Source: Colwellia sp. (GTDB taxonomy: Bacteria > Pseudomonadota > Gammaproteobacteria > Enterobacterales > Alteromonadaceae). Taken from it: a DNA stretch of 64,000 bases. Positions within the stretch are counted from its first letter, which is position 1. Each line of letters starts with the position of its first letter. This document shows, piece by piece, positions 55,052 through 63,376 of this stretch. A model generated the notes under the pieces. The model made no database searches. It saw nothing but the letters and a program-made list of their open reading frames with translations, and was not told the origin of the DNA. The stretch covers positions 1 through 64,000 of the forward strand of contig JABSOZ010000024.1 of NCBI GenBank assembly GCA_013215295.1, in the 5' to 3' direction. The translations under genes were made by a program, and so were the position numbers.

Positions 55052-56305
55052 ATGATAAAAAATACTATAGCATTTTTAGTGTTACTCATTTCGACATTAT
55101 TTATAAGTCCCACCATAGCCCAAGAAGAAAAAGTAGCGGACAAACCGGTGATAAAAACTGGCTCTGGTAATTTTGCAATTGGCGTTTCGGAACAAATTTG
55201 GATAGATCATAGAAGAGAAGAAGATTGGACGGCGACTGTAGGAGACCCAAGGGAAGTTGGGCTGCGAATATTTTACCCAACAAAGAACAATGAAACGAGC
55301 CTGATTCCATACTTTTCATATGGAACCCTTATTCAAGAAGTTACAGAAAAAGAGTGGGAGGAGCCTAGCCCTCAAGGTTTTTTTCTTAAAGCTGCGAAAG
55401 ATGCTCCTGTAAATTGCGATGTAAAATGTCCTCTTATTATTCTTTCTCATGGACTTTCTGCTGGGGCTTGGACAATGAATCAATTGGCTTTAGATTTGGC
55501 ATCAAATGGTTTCATTGTTGCACTTCCTGAACATGCATTCATTGGTATGGCTTCTAAAAACTCCAAAAATGAAGCTATTAAAGCAGAAATGGTTAACGAA
55601 ATTCTTGGAATGCACCGCGTGAAAATGGATCAAAGTGTTCATGAAATAGCTGAAGTGCTGTCTCAAGACCAAGCATTCATCGCAGACCAATTTACACTTT
55701 TTGCAAATGGAGATAAAGCTTCGGGTATTAAGGGGTTAGATTTCTCCGTTGATATGAACAAGGTGATTGTTGGTGGGCACTCTGTGGGTGGCATGGCTGC
55801 CGATCAATCATGCGTTAGGTATCGTGTATTTGATGGATGTTTTAGCTTGGATGGAAACCGTTGGACCGCCATTCTTGCTGGTTGGACGAAACCGACCAGT
55901 AAACCTTTCTTATTGCTTTTATCTGAAGCTTTCTTCGAACCAGACCAAAGGTTTGCAGAGCGTTATCTCGATACGTTCAGCAATCATGGAGCAGCAGTAG
56001 TTAAAGGTTCTCGCCATGATTCCTTTGTTAATCTTCATGCACTGTATGATCCTGAGTCAGAAAATGGAATAAAAGAGATTAATACACATCAAACATTTGT
56101 TCCTATTATTATTAATTTTGCAAACTCTATTCAGTCTGATAAGAAATTAGATGTTGCCAACTTCCTTTCAGCATATCAAGAACAAGTCAAAATAGTTGAT
56201 TTTGAAGAAATGAAAATAAATGCGCCACGCCCTGAATTATATACTTGGATTTATGCTGATGAAAAAGCGACTAAAAAAATAGCTGTAGAAGTTAAAGAAA
56301 AATAA
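55052..56305 (+). CDS. Secreted PAF-acetylhydrolase-like alpha/beta hydrolase
   Basis: 417 aa with a signal peptide (TIAFLVLLISTLFISPTIA, cleaved near 24). The fold is visible as LRIFYPTKN, CPLIILSHGLSAGAWTMNQLALDLASNGFIVALPEH, the nucleophile elbow VGGHSVGGMAAD and the catalytic His probably in GSRHDSFVN. The pattern matches dienelactone-hydrolase/PAF-acetylhydrolase-like exported enzymes that cleave ester lipids or similar. It stands alone on the plus strand. Confidence 0.83.
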   Translation: MIKNTIAFLVLLISTLFISPTIAQEEKVADKPVIKTGSGNFAIGVSEQIWIDHRREEDWTATVGDPREVGLRIFYPTKNNETSLIPYFSYGTLIQEVTEKEWEEPSPQGFFLKAAKDAPVNCDVKCPLIILSHGLSAGAWTMNQLALDLASNGFIVALPEHAFIGMASKNSKNEAIKAEMVNEILGMHRVKMDQSVHEIAEVLSQDQAFIADQFTLFANGDKASGIKGLDFSVDMNKVIVGGHSVGGMAADQSCVRYRVFDGCFSLDGNRWTAILAGWTKPTSKPFLLLLSEAFFEPDQRFAERYLDTFSNHGAAVVKGSRHDSFVNLHALYDPESENGIKEINTHQTFVPIIINFANSIQSDKKLDVANFLSAYQEQVKIVDFEEMKINAPRPELYTWIYADEKATKKIAVEVKEK

Positions 56306-56613
56306 TATTGAGAAGGATTTTGATTACTCTCTATGAAATTAAATACTTCGCTATAGCGCAGTAGTGACAAGTTAATCTCAGAATATTCAAGTGTCCAATC
56401 TTTGTGAGTCATTATAAGCGCTGGTCGGAGTGAGTTAGACTATCTTCCTAATGTCTGCGTCAAACTCTGAGTTGCCGTTAGTATCTCAAAAGCTAATGTC
56501 AGCTTATTGGCTATAAGTTGACCTAAAGAATAACCAGTAGCTAAGGTCAACTAAGCACTTTGAAGACATTAACACTAATGGAGTGGAATTGAATTCGGAT
56601 TAGTTTTTGTATC
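56306..56613. other. Intergenic region with degenerate repeats and tail element
   Basis: It carries GAGTTGCCGTTAG, GTCAGCTTATTGGC, CTAAGGTCAAC and, at 56565-56613, the tail element also present at 45.70-45.75 kb (GACATTA, GGATTAGTTTTTGTATC). No gene supported. Confidence 0.45.
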
Positions 56614-56691
56614 AATAACGCAGCATTCACTGGAGGTAAAACCGAAGTGAAGCGTAGGTTTTGAACTTCCACGTGTAATTCCTTGTTATGT
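56614..56691 (-). other. attC site of the SelO cassette
   Basis: The minus strand opens ACATAAC and ends TGCGTTATT. The inner arms GGAAGTTCAAAACC and GGTTTTACCTCC pair well across TACGCTTCACTTC. 78 bp. It belongs to a different subfamily from those at 46-50 kb, as expected when cassettes come from different sources. Confidence 0.78.
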
Positions 56692-56837
56692 GTTTACTGA
56701 CAATACTCGTGGCTATATATTCAATAAATAGAGTTCAATCAGTAAGGTAAGTTACAACTTTTAGCCATCTTTTATTAATACTAACCTAGCCTTCACTATT
56801 AAGTTGTTTCTAGCACTACTTTTTTAAGTCCAAAGAA
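56692..56837. other. Untranslated stretch inside the SelO cassette
   Basis: About 145 bp between the SelO stop and its attC. Nothing recognised; base composition drops back to AT-rich as soon as the gene ends. Confidence 0.4.
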
Positions 56838-58619
56838 TCACGACGAGCAACTAAGATGGGACAATCCACCCACCTCAAAGAACTCAGGCGGTTTCAATCT
56901 ATAGTATTTATCCTCCACTTCTTTCGACTGCTCTGCATAGGGCTGTGTCATTACGTCTTGCAGCTCTCGAATTAGAGTGTAATTTCCCGCAGTTGCTTGC
57001 TGATAAGCCGGCATAACAAACCACTCTCGCAAAATGTATTTTGGGTTGACGAGCTTCATCTGCCTTGAAATCTCATCATTGGATCGGGGCGAAGTAGCAT
57101 TCGCGTCACTTGAACTGTTGAGTAGCGTTTTCCATTTTTCGAGCCACTCTGCCCAGCGTTTGTCCATCTCTTTGGGGTCCGTCTCTTTTGGGTATGAGTC
57201 ATGCGCCGAGTTATTGTAGAAACTTTTCTTGAGTGGGCCAATGTCGTCGGGTATCGACGAGAGCTCGCGGAAGAAAATAATGTAATCGACAGGCGTTTGC
57301 ATCATGAGTGTTTCCAGCTCGCTGAGCAGTACATTGCAAAGTGCCTGGTGAGACGCTGTGTTTAAAGTGCTAAGACCCAGCTTCGAAGCCCACATCTTTT
57401 TCATTTGCGTGTGCATTACTTTCGAAAACCCACTTTGAACCTCGTTGAGCTCTAGCAAATAGTCCTGATTAGACGCCAGCAATGGCCGTAACGCCGAACA
57501 AAACATGTCAAAGTTGCGTTGCGCTGCGCTTGGTTGGTTCATGAACGAGAAGTGACGACCGCCACCTGTCCAAGGCTGATAATGCGGGTTAAACACATCG
57601 CAAAAGCCGAAGGGACCATAATCAAGTGTAAAGCCACCAACTGCGCAGTTGTCGCTGTTGAAGTTACCTTGGCAGAAGCCGACGCGGATCCAGTTCGCCA
57701 CCAGTGACGTAAGACGGCGTTGAAACTCGCGCGCCAGCAACACCACTTTTTCTGGGGTGGTGAGTTGCCTATCGACAACGTCTGCGTACTCACGATCAAT
57801 CAAGTGCAGCACAATCTTCTCGAGTTCTTCCATCGCTTTCGGGTGTTCGTTTTTACGGGCACGGCGAGCGAAAAGTTCGAGTTGGCCGACGCGGATGAAC
57901 GACGGTGCGACACGTGTCGAGATGGCGACGGCTTCAGATATCATCATGTCGGGATTCTCCGAGCGCGAGCCCTGTGAGTACCACGGTCGCTTTACCTGCT
58001 CCGTTTTTGAAACGTACAAACTCAAAGACCGTGATGTGGGCACGCCCAGTGCGTGCATGTGCTCCTGAGCCAAGAACTCGCGGATACTCGACCGCAAGAC
58101 AGCACGACCGTCAGCGCCGCGGCAATAGGGCGTGCGGCCACCACCTTTAAGCTGCATTTCCCAACGTCGACCGTTGATGACTGCTTCAAGCACAGAAATT
58201 GCACGACCGTCTCCATAGCCGTTGCCGGTTTGGAACGGGCACTGCTGGATGTATTCAGTGCCATAGATGGAAAGTGCGTACCCAGTCGCCCAACCGACCT
58301 TGCGCATCGGCTTTGGAACCTGAGAAATGTCGCCGGAGAACATGCGGACGAAGTCGGAGGACACTGCCAACCTGTCGGCGAAGCCAAGCTCGGAAAAAAA
58401 ACTTTTACTGTGCGCTACATACTCTGGAACTTTGATTGGCGTAGGATTGACGGGCACATAATGGCCCGTAAAAACTTGTCGCGGCGCGTGGTCGGCACCA
58501 TTTTTTGTCGCGTCAGGATCACAGTTGAGCGAGTCCATGAGGGAATAGTTTGCCAACTTCGCAAGATCGTTGAGCGTCGATATAGTCGAGGAGGTTTTCT
58601 GAGGCAGTAGGTTTGTCAT
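56838..58619 (-). CDS. selO: SelO-type protein adenylyltransferase (cassette gene)
   Basis: 593 aa. SelO (YdiU) is a pseudokinase-fold enzyme that transfers AMP from ATP to protein Ser/Thr/Tyr. Seen here: [13 protein letters not shown]158 in [20 protein letters not shown], the catalytic N-S-D323-N324 and metal D333 in DYGPFGF, and C591 in the C-terminal CSS motif that carries selenocysteine in animals. The family's HG before the NTDN-type loop is QG here. The gene is clearly richer in G+C than all its neighbours, so it is recently acquired. It lies between two attC sites, making a very large cassette. Confidence 0.9.
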   Translation of the reverse strand: MTNLLPQKTSSTISTLNDLAKLANYSLMDSLNCDPDATKNGADHAPRQVFTGHYVPVNPTPIKVPEYVAHSKSFFSELGFADRLAVSSDFVRMFSGDISQVPKPMRKVGWATGYALSIYGTEYIQQCPFQTGNGYGDGRAISVLEAVINGRRWEMQLKGGGRTPYCRGADGRAVLRSSIREFLAQEHMHALGVPTSRSLSLYVSKTEQVKRPWYSQGSRSENPDMMISEAVAISTRVAPSFIRVGQLELFARRARKNEHPKAMEELEKIVLHLIDREYADVVDRQLTTPEKVVLLAREFQRRLTSLVANWIRVGFCQGNFNSDNCAVGGFTLDYGPFGFCDVFNPHYQPWTGGGRHFSFMNQPSAAQRNFDMFCSALRPLLASNQDYLLELNEVQSGFSKVMHTQMKKMWASKLGLSTLNTASHQALCNVLLSELETLMMQTPVDYIIFFRELSSIPDDIGPLKKSFYNNSAHDSYPKETDPKEMDKRWAEWLEKWKTLLNSSSDANATSPRSNDEISRQMKLVNPKYILREWFVMPAYQQATAGNYTLIRELQDVMTQPYAEQSKEVEDKYYRLKPPEFFEVGGLSHLSCSS

Positions 58620-58701
58620 AGTTGTTTTACCACGGCTCGTAAAGATAAACTTTAATACTTTGTATCTTACCCCGTTATTGGTGCAGATATCTGTACTTGT
58701 T

Positions 58702-58789
58702 ACATAACGCCTTGCTCAGCGGTTTGTTTGCTGCCTTTTTGCAAACAAGGTGACAGTTTACACAAATCCGCTGCAGCAACTTGTTATGT
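58702..58789 (-). other. attC site of the MBL-fold cassette
   Basis: The minus strand opens ACATAAC and ends GGCGTTATGT. The arms TGTTTGCTGCC and GGTGACAGTTTACA, and TTTGCAAACAAGG, give several pairings, including the inner palindrome TTGTTTGC/GCAAACAA. 88 bp. It starts seven bases from the stop of the gene at 58797. Confidence 0.78.
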
Positions 58790-58796
58790 GATGTTT

Positions 58797-59396
58797 TCAA
58801 ATAGATGCTAATAACTCCGATAAAACCTGCTTACCATTACAAAATATAGGCCAGCCATCACCAGGTAAAACGGCCTTAATACCTGGGATAGAAGCAAGCC
58901 TTCTTACCGATTTTTTAGCCTTATCTGAATCTTGCAACTTAGCTTCAGGAAGTATACAAAGCTTACCCCCACTATGGGCTCGAATAAGGTCACCTGTAAT
59001 TAAAGTTTCACCTTCAATAACAAATGCAAGCTCACCTTCAGTCTTAGAGCCATTTAAACAATATACATCCAGACCTTTAATAAACCCCTTAGTTTCTTCC
59101 AACCACTCTGCGCATTGAATTGGAAAACAGTCTTTCTCTCCAACCGGCCCATAAATTTTAGCGCCTGTTAATTTGGCTAGTTTTTCAGAATCACGGATAT
59201 GATCAGAGTTTGAAATAATAATATGAGAAACTTTCCCTAGAGAATTAAGGTGCTTTTCATCATGAACAGTTAATGGTAGAGGGTCAAAAACAACGTTACC
59301 CTCACGTCTTACCCAAAGATAACTATGAAAATCAATATTCCGATCATCGTCAAATTGACTCCAGCAGAAGAGATTGTTTTTGTGCAGTAATTTCAT
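58797..59396 (-). CDS. MBL-fold hydrolase-like protein (cassette gene)
   Basis: 199 aa. The fold order of a metallo-beta-lactamase is present: SYLWVRREGNVVFDPLPL, IIISNSDHIRDSEKLA, GELAFVIEGETLITGDLIRAH and AVLPGDGWPIF. The metal motif H-x-H-x-D-H is reduced to S-N-S-D-H, so at most one metal site is intact. It may be a weak or altered hydrolase. It is a minus-strand cassette between SelO and HspQ. Confidence 0.75.
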   Translation of the reverse strand: MKLLHKNNLFCWSQFDDDRNIDFHSYLWVRREGNVVFDPLPLTVHDEKHLNSLGKVSHIIISNSDHIRDSEKLAKLTGAKIYGPVGEKDCFPIQCAEWLEETKGFIKGLDVYCLNGSKTEGELAFVIEGETLITGDLIRAHSGGKLCILPEAKLQDSDKAKKSVRRLASIPGIKAVLPGDGWPIFCNGKQVLSELLASI

Positions 59397-59437
59397 CGAT
59401 TTTTCTCAATTAGTAATATGGTGTTGGTTACGAAAAT

Positions 59438-59478
59438 ACATAACGCCCCATTAAAAGCCCTGCTTGAATGGCTTAGTA
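59438..59478 (-). other. Mini-attC with internal deletion
   Basis: CATAACGCCCCATTAA is joined directly to AAGCCCTGCTTGAATGGC and TTAG. Compared with the site at 48850-48943 the whole middle (about 50 bases of paired arm and loop) is gone, while both outer ends remain. It lies beyond the stop of the HspQ-like gene. Confidence 0.72.
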
Positions 59479-59487
59479 GCTGCCACG

Positions 59488-59817
59488 TTAATTCATAGGT
59501 TTATTTCTAATATACCTACCATTTTTTAACTTTGAAAAAAACTGCTTTAGCAGTGGATGGCTGATAGGTTCCAATATATCATCAGCCTTTAAATTTTGTT
59601 CGGCCACATAGGTTGCATGTATACTTCCATGCACTAGCACATTATACCAAGGCTCACTTTTTGGAGGTCGAGACTTCGCGGTTTGCTCATACCAATCATC
59701 CGTAAGTTGAAAGTTCCGATCAACATCTGTAATAACTCCACGATATCCAAAAAGTCGGTGATGAATCAAATCGCCAACGGAAAACTTTGCATTTGTAATG
59801 TTTGTTACAGTTCTCAT
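59488..59817 (-). CDS. hspQ: HspQ-like hemimethylated-DNA-binding/heat-shock protein
   Basis: 109 aa, family length. The YccV/HspQ pattern is clear: AKFSVGDLIHHRLFGYRGVITDVDRNFQLTDDWYEQ, SEPWYNVLVHGS and YVAEQNLKADD. In enterobacteria HspQ binds hemimethylated oriC and delivers or stimulates Lon protease. It sits directly before a mini-attC and so is probably a cassette gene or fixed beside one. Whether it is the chromosome's only hspQ cannot be told. Confidence 0.87.
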   Translation of the reverse strand: MRTVTNITNAKFSVGDLIHHRLFGYRGVITDVDRNFQLTDDWYEQTAKSRPPKSEPWYNVLVHGSIHATYVAEQNLKADDILEPISHPLLKQFFSKLKNGRYIRNKPMN

Positions 59818-60236
59818 ACACTATTCTCCATGGTCGAGATGATAAGCTACTAACAGCTTATTATTGTTTAAATTTAAAATTACTCTTTAAAATCAATAGT
59901 AAATGTGATTGTTACATATTCATGTAGGCATTATGTAGTCAAGAGTTGCCGATGATTAACTGGTTAAAGTATTTCTATATTTACATTAAAATTAGTCTAA
60001 TGACAGCAGTTGCCACAGACTGTTTGAAAACTCCCAGCTTAAAATTTTTATGTGACGCTACGTAAATTATCAGGTGATTTTACACCATACGTACTACAGA
60101 GTCTTTTTTCGTTGATATTATCCAATTACGTTAGTTCAAAATAGTTTTCACACAGGCTGGCCACTTTGCTGACCTTTTTTAGGTAATAAAAACCGTCTCA
60201 AAAGGACGGCTTAATGCCAATAGCGGTCAATTGTAA
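59818..60236. other. Intergenic region with a minus-strand terminator
   Basis: About 420 bp. AAGCTACTAACAGCTTA near 59840 is a small imperfect dyad. The only firm feature is the terminator hairpin at 60183-60213. No leader repeat like those at 43.7 and 50.6 kb was found here. Confidence 0.45.
60183..60213 (-). terminator. Rho-independent terminator of the degenerate response-regulator gene
   Basis: On the minus strand AGCCGTCC and GAGACGGTT pair around TTTT, followed by TTTTATT. It lies 25 bp beyond the stop at 60237. Confidence 0.75.
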
Positions 60237-60674
60237 TTAAATACGTTTTTTTAAAGCCTTATTGATCTTCTCTTTTAAGTCATCGGCAGAATGCGTGGAG
60301 TTAAGGTAATCATCTATATTAGTCATTTCTGCTTCTGTCAACGTCATCTCTCCCGAAAGAGTGACAATTATAGGCATAGCTCCAATGGGTACATCATTTC
60401 GGATAGATTGCGCGAGTCTGCCCCCAACCATATCTGTTAAGTTCCAGTCAGTTATGACTAAATCAATAGTAATGTCTTTCAGCACGCTGTGCGCTTGTTG
60501 ACAATCAGAGGCTTCCACAACATTGTTATAACCAATATCATGAAGTTGACGCTTGAGAATTCTACGCATTGTGAAAAAACCATCTACAACCAAAAACACC
60601 AAATCATTGGTTGTGACTATTTCGTTCTCCCCCTTTATTTCCAATACCTCTGATGTTTCTGTATTTTCAATCAT
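60237..60674 (-). CDS. Single-domain response regulator with altered active site
   Basis: 145 aa, of which about 25-143 is a receiver domain. The phospho-acceptor D76 (VITDWNLTDM) is kept. The acidic pair is D31-G32 (LVVDGFFTMRRIL, normally D-D), and the conserved Lys near 126 is lost (DDYLNSTHS instead of xxKPF/xxKP). It may bind partners without normal phosphotransfer. No kinase neighbour; it ends at a good terminator. Confidence 0.8.
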   Translation of the reverse strand: MIENTETSEVLEIKGENEIVTTNDLVFLVVDGFFTMRRILKRQLHDIGYNNVVEASDCQQAHSVLKDITIDLVITDWNLTDMVGGRLAQSIRNDVPIGAMPIIVTLSGEMTLTEAEMTNIDDYLNSTHSADDLKEKINKALKKRI

Positions 60675-60910
60675 CGCTTGTAGGCACCACTTAATTTCTT
60701 GCTATAGTAATTATAGTACTTTACTGTAAGTTCCGATGTCGCTTATTAGCAACTAAGGTCTGTTGAACGCTCAAACCATCATATGATTTATATCTGTATG
60801 AAGATCTGATTTGGGGGATGTAAAGTGTAACTTTCTTGTACTTCCGCTTATCGCTCTTTACTGACCTTGATTTTTTTCAAAACGTTACGTGAACTTTGAT
60901 CCATTAGCTG
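60675..60910. other. Intergenic region, degenerate repeat pieces only
   Basis: It has AGTTCCGATGTCGC and CTAAGGTCTG stretches like those at 33.95, 45.6 and 56.5 kb. No gene. Confidence 0.4.
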
Positions 60911-61138
60911 TTACTCCTCTTTCTTTTGAGGTAAAAAAGCAATACCTATTATAAGAATACCAAACACTACTTTACTTCCTGTTTCAAAAGTAAATAAAGT
61001 TGGATATTCCTCTCTGCTAGTATCAACACCTTTACTCGTAGCAATTCCTGTAGACCCGTCCTTGTAAGCTAGTAGTAAAGAAGATACACCAAGCAATATC
61101 ATAAATATTTTCGATATAACTACTTTATTAACTTTCAT
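60911..61138 (-). CDS. Small membrane protein
   Basis: 75 aa with two hydrophobic helices (ISKIFMILLGVSSLLLAY and VVFGILIIGIAFL) joined by a soluble loop. It ends in a charged QKKEE. Family not recognised. It follows the ankyrin/LprI gene by 40 bp on the same strand and is probably co-transcribed. Confidence 0.6.
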   Translation of the reverse strand: MKVNKVVISKIFMILLGVSSLLLAYKDGSTGIATSKGVDTSREEYPTLFTFETGSKVVFGILIIGIAFLPQKKEE

Positions 61139-61179
61139 GTTTTATCCTTACTACTTGTGCTGCTCACTATTAAGCCAAA

Positions 61180-62955
61180 TTAGCTTACATTGAGGAGATT
61201 GTTTAGATACTTAATCCGAGCGCGGTATCGCCGCTTCATACACTTAGTTAGCTCGGTCTGACTTTCCATTGAGCACTCACGGCGAAGTGATTTTAACCAA
61301 GTACGCTGAAGACTTTTAATTTCAGGATATTTCTTAGTTGCTCTAACGTTTTTATACAGTGCTCCTAGTTGAGCGTCGTAAACAGAAAGCCCTTTACTAC
61401 TACATATAGCCTTTTCTTGTTTACTGAGTGCTAATTTACAATCAAAACTGGCTTTTACATCAGCCGTTGAAACAGCGACGATACTTTCTATACTGTCAGT
61501 TAATAAATTATTTTTATTCAAGTAATGTTGTAGTCCATTTCCATCTGAATCTTTTATATTTTTGTCGGCACCCGCCCTTAATAAAGACTGAATTACAGGT
61601 AACGAGGCATTCTCTAAGGCGTAAGTTAGTGCAGAACGATTAAGGTATTTGACGGATGCATAATTATCGCTAGAAGCAGTTACATCAAATACAGATGAGT
61701 CTTTTTTTAGCAGTCGTTGAGTCGCGTCATAATCGTTAAAATGAGCAGCCCACATTAATTCTGTTTTATTAAACCAATTTGAGGATAAAGAGCCATTTAC
61801 GTCATCTAAAGTATAAGGGTCACTAGTTTTTTCACTTTTGTCATTACCGTATTGGATGAAAGGATGAAGAGAAACTGTTTTCTCTATGAAGTTATAAATC
61901 GCTTGGGCAGCCATACCATCAGCAATAGCCTCATCGACTTTTAACTCGTTAATATAATAATGACTAAGAACATACCTTACACCGTTCATGTGCTCTCGAA
62001 TGGCTTGTACTTCTCTGTAGCTCCAAGGGTCGAGTGAAGCAAATTGTTCTAAAACAGCCTCTACGTTTTTGTTCTTAGAACAATTATCTATATGTTTGTT
62101 TTTAAAGCACTCTCCGTCTTTATTGACTTTGACTAACCAAGGTTTCTTTAAAGCGTTATCGAATCCACCAATAACTTTCCTATGTTGATTTCCCTTGCTT
62201 CCATAATACTGGGAAATACCTGTCACCCCGTTGGTCATCAAACTCGCATTTGCAGCTTCTTCAAGAGCTGCTATTTGTTGTGATTTAAATGATGTTTGAA
62301 GTCCAAATTTGCAAACTAATTCGGATTTTTCTTCGTTTAGTCTGTGCACCTCATCACTGGATACAGTATAAAAGTTATCTTTAAACTGAAAAAGGTTAGT
62401 GACATAAGAATGAAACACACGCTCTTCGTCTGGATATATAAGTTGTGCGCCACTCCCTTCTATCGGAACAATTTTTTGTTTATCACCCATGCCAGAGATA
62501 AGCGAGTCTAGCTTTACATCTTCTATCAACCATATCCTATGAAATGGGCCTCTCCAGCCAATAGTATTGCTTTGGAATACGAAACTTTTATTTTCTGAAG
62601 GTTTTATCGAGCCTACTGCCGTAGCGTCAGTCGACGTTCCTCCATATATGAAGCTGTGTTCCACACCAACGATTGGGTGCCAAGACATCCACTTAACCCC
62701 TTCATTGGTGAAAGGAGATGTAAACTTAATTGGGGTACTTGGTATTTGTTGTGGAAGGTACACGCTACCATCAGAGTGAGAGGGTAGCTCTTCAGTTATG
62801 AATGACGGAGTTTTGCCTTGATGAAGTTGTTCCAAATATGATTGATTGTAAATAGCACAAACAGGGTCATCATTAACGGCTAATGAAGGTAATACTTGGG
62901 ACTGACTAATGCCAGATAATAAACTTAACGTGACTAATAAGGCTTTGAGTTTCAC
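61180..62955 (-). CDS. Secreted ankyrin-repeat protein with LprI-like C-terminus
   Basis: 591 aa with a signal peptide (ALLVTLSLLSGISQSQ). The first 390 residues show no recognised domain. Residues about 395-490 are ankyrin-like (TELMWAAHFNDYDATQRLL, SALTYALENASLPVIQSLLRAGADKN, DGNGLQHYL). The last ~90 are a DUF1311/LprI-like module with paired cysteines (FDCKLALSKQEKAICSSKGLSVYDAQLGALYKN, LQRTWLKSLRREC). LprI-type modules are linked to lysozyme inhibition. A periplasmic or surface binding role is likely; the full arrangement is unusual. Confidence 0.72.
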   Translation of the reverse strand: MKLKALLVTLSLLSGISQSQVLPSLAVNDDPVCAIYNQSYLEQLHQGKTPSFITEELPSHSDGSVYLPQQIPSTPIKFTSPFTNEGVKWMSWHPIVGVEHSFIYGGTSTDATAVGSIKPSENKSFVFQSNTIGWRGPFHRIWLIEDVKLDSLISGMGDKQKIVPIEGSGAQLIYPDEERVFHSYVTNLFQFKDNFYTVSSDEVHRLNEEKSELVCKFGLQTSFKSQQIAALEEAANASLMTNGVTGISQYYGSKGNQHRKVIGGFDNALKKPWLVKVNKDGECFKNKHIDNCSKNKNVEAVLEQFASLDPWSYREVQAIREHMNGVRYVLSHYYINELKVDEAIADGMAAQAIYNFIEKTVSLHPFIQYGNDKSEKTSDPYTLDDVNGSLSSNWFNKTELMWAAHFNDYDATQRLLKKDSSVFDVTASSDNYASVKYLNRSALTYALENASLPVIQSLLRAGADKNIKDSDGNGLQHYLNKNNLLTDSIESIVAVSTADVKASFDCKLALSKQEKAICSSKGLSVYDAQLGALYKNVRATKKYPEIKSLQRTWLKSLRRECSMESQTELTKCMKRRYRARIKYLNNLLNVS

Positions 62956-63376
62956 TTAATTCCCTTTAAAAAATTTGAACCTATGCCTGAAAAAAATCAA
63001 CTTTTAAAATCGAAGATGAAATATTTCATAAACAACCGAACATCATATTTATTGAATTGAACAATCTCACAACCGTCTGCTTATCGGCTCTAAGCAGACA
63101 TTAATATTTTCAATCGCTTACGTCAACTATGCCACCAAAGCGGTAATAGAGGCTTTAAACAAAAATGGCAGATAATCCGGCTAAGAATACATTGATGCGT
63201 TAATTTTAATTACTAATATTTTTTTGCAATAGCGTTCCTAACCACCTTGAAAAACACGGAACAGCTATGTTTTTTCTCACTTTTTTAGCTAGGGAGCATA
63301 TGGATCCGTCCAAATGTGCTCCTTTTTGTAATAATAATTCAAATACACAGGTTAGCAATTGACATCGGGGTGATAA
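62956..63376. other. Intergenic region with two hairpins
   Basis: GTCTGCTT/AAGCAGAC (63075-63099) is a perfect 8-bp dyad with a 9-nt loop. GGAGCA/TGCTCC (63293-63322) follows, with five Ts on the plus side. The second sits just beyond the 3' end of the chemoreceptor gene. No gene supported. Confidence 0.5.
63293..63327. terminator. Hairpin downstream of the chemoreceptor gene
   Basis: GGAGCA and TGCTCC close a stem that can extend with ATATGGA/TCCAAAT. The T-run lies on the plus side, although the adjacent gene ends on the minus strand, so the direction of use is uncertain. Confidence 0.45.

Noticed and set aside
57034-58610. Many open frames on both strands inside the SelO gene
   Set aside because: They are shadows produced by the high G+C content of selO; none has family features.
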